Assembly: GCA_963779515.1 (NCBI GenBank)
Contig: CAVZYN010000009.1
Location: 186,001 to 250,000 of the forward strand
Source of the DNA: CAVZYN01 sp963779515
GTDB lineage: Bacteria > Pseudomonadota > Alphaproteobacteria > Rhizobiales > Hyphomicrobiaceae
Direction of reading: 5' to 3'
Length of the DNA: 64,000 nt
Both the position numbers and the translations under genes were made by a program. How positions within the stretch are numbered: the stretch's first letter is position 1; every line of letters begins with the position of its first letter. Shown in pieces: positions 62,903 to 64,000 of this stretch. The notes under the pieces were generated by a model that saw only the letters and a list, made by a program, of their open reading frames with translations, ran no database searches and was not told where the DNA came from.

Positions 62903-64000
62903 ATGACCGAAACCGTCCTCATCATCGATTTTGGCAGCCAGGTGACGCAGTTGATTGCGCGGCGCGTGCGCGAGCAGGGTGTGCATTCCGAGATCGTGCC
63001 GTTCAACAAGGCCGAGGCGGCGCGGGAGAAGTACAAGCCGCGGGCGATCATTCTGTCGGGGGGGCCTGCGAGCGTCACCGAGATGGGATCGCCCAGGGCG
63101 CCCGATTGGGTGTTTACCTCGGGGCTGCCGGTGCTCGGCATTTGCTATGGCCAGCAGACGATGGTCACGCAGCTCGGCGGCATGGTCGAGAGCGGACATC
63201 ATCGCGAGTTCGGGCGGGCGGAAATCGAGATCAAAGACGATGTCGCGCTGTTCGCTGGGGTCGTGAAAAAGAGCGAAAAAGAAACGGTCTGGATGAGCCA
63301 CGGCGATCGCGTGACGCAGTTGCCGGCAGGGTTCAAGGTGATCGCGGTGTCGGAGGGCGCGCCGTTTGCTGCGATCGCAGACGAAAAGCGCCAGTTCTAT
63401 GCGGTGCAGTTCCATCCGGAAGTGGTGCACACGCCGAAGGGCGCGCAGTTCCTCGATAACTTCGTGAAGCGGATCGGTGGCCTCAAGGGCGACTGGACGA
63501 TGAAGCATTTCCGGTCGAGCGAGATCGAGAAGATCCGCGCGCAGGCCGGCAAGGGCCGCGTCATTTGCGGGCTGTCGGGGGGCGTCGATTCAACGGTCGC
63601 GGCGGTGTTGATCCACGAGGCGATCGGCGATCAGTTGACGTGCATCTATGTCGATCACGGGCTGATGCGGCTGAACGAATCCGAGCAGGTCGTCGATCTG
63701 TTTCGCGGGCATTACAATATTCCGCTCGTGCATGTGAATGCGCGGGCGCAGTTTGTTGGTGCGCTGGCGGGCGTCAGCGATCCCGAGCAGAAGCGCAAGA
63801 CGATCGGGCGGCTGTTCATCGAGGTTTTCGAGGCCGAGGCGAAGAAGGTTGGCGGCGCTGAATTTCTAGCCCAAGGGACGCTCTATCCCGATGTGATCGA
63901 GAGCGTGTCGTTCACGGGCGGGCCGTCGGTGACGATCAAGTCGCATCACAACGTCGGCGGATTGCCGGAGAAGATGAACCTGAAGCTGGTGGAGCCGCTC
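62903..64000 (+). CDS. guaA: GMP synthase (glutamine-hydrolysing), N-terminal part; runs off the window
   Basis: 366 residues in the window, of about 520. The class-I glutamine amidotransferase domain has ILSGGPASVTE, nucleophile Cys81 in GICYGQQTM and FHPEVVHTPKG with His/Glu. The ATP pyrophosphatase domain begins with GLSGGVDSTVAAVLI (about 224) and continues with QGTLYPDVIESV. It converts XMP to GMP. The 283-base gap to trcR should hold both promoters. Confidence 0.97.
   Translation, partial: MTETVLIIDFGSQVTQLIARRVREQGVHSEIVPFNKAEAAREKYKPRAIILSGGPASVTEMGSPRAPDWVFTSGLPVLGICYGQQTMVTQLGGMVESGHHREFGRAEIEIKDDVALFAGVVKKSEKETVWMSHGDRVTQLPAGFKVIAVSEGAPFAAIADEKRQFYAVQFHPEVVHTPKGAQFLDNFVKRIGGLKGDWTMKHFRSSEIEKIRAQAGKGRVICGLSGGVDSTVAAVLIHEAIGDQLTCIYVDHGLMRLNESEQVVDLFRGHYNIPLVHVNARAQFVGALAGVSDPEQKRKTIGRLFIEVFEAEAKKVGGAEFLAQGTLYPDVIESVSFTGGPSVTIKSHHNVGGLPEKMNLKLVEPL

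Overview
The window comes from a high-GC alphaproteobacterium, most likely of the order Hyphomicrobiales (Rhizobiales). This rests on gene content: a lipid A/Kdo block with a DUF4170 gene, the DUF1013/TrcR cell-cycle regulator, proteobacterial gshA, glcDEF glycolate oxidase, and rsmH-ftsL-ftsI. No rRNA, tRNA, CRISPR array, integrase or transposase gene was recognised. Coding density is high. Many intergenic gaps carry palindromic repeats of a few families.

Layout. 0-3.3 kb (minus): envelope biogenesis, with DUF4170, an MsbA-type ABC exporter, and a lysophospholipid acyltransferase joined in frame to Kdo transferase (WaaA). 3.6-8.1 kb: ubiA, rsmE, gshA, a small secreted Cys-rich protein, and a cytochrome c. 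8.2-14.4 kb: a LysR regulator divergent from glcDEF, followed by an overlapping phosphoesterase. 14.4-18.9 kb: a potassium module, kup divergent from a shortened KdpD-like kinase and KdpE. 19-29 kb: a mixed stretch with two orphan tricarboxylate-type binding proteins, a vapBC pair, glyS (frameshifted), a hydrolase, two aquaporins and arsC. 29-32 kb: a partial dcw cluster. 32.6-47.1 kb: two very large, multiply frame-interrupted genes for secreted animal-type heme peroxidases, with RTX, cadherin-like and VCBS-like modules and, on the second, a 23-residue Gly/Trp tandem repeat. 47.2-48.9 kb: a Na/Pi cotransporter. 49-61.8 kb: an aminoethylphosphonate (AEP) locus. 61.9-64 kb: trcR and the start of guaA.

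The most coherent system is the phosphonate locus. A LysR gene diverges from phnW-phnA-phnY, the three-step route from AEP through phosphonoacetaldehyde and phosphonoacetate to acetate and phosphate. A broken MntA/HepT pair and a frameshifted Uma2 gene follow. Then come a Rieske oxygenase resembling glycine-betaine demethylases, a dimethylglycine-dehydrogenase-like flavoprotein, and an AEP-type ABC transporter. I infer that the Rieske and flavin enzymes may strip N-methyl groups from methylated AEP so that it can enter PhnW. This is untested.

The second notable system is the peroxidase pair. Both genes are preceded by tandem copies of a 14-bp inverted repeat (CGGACC-N2-GGTCCG type) spaced 23-26 bp apart, which looks like a shared operator. 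The dense single-base frame breaks in these genes, and the isolated ones in glyS and uma2, may be sequencing errors or real decay. The sequence alone cannot decide.
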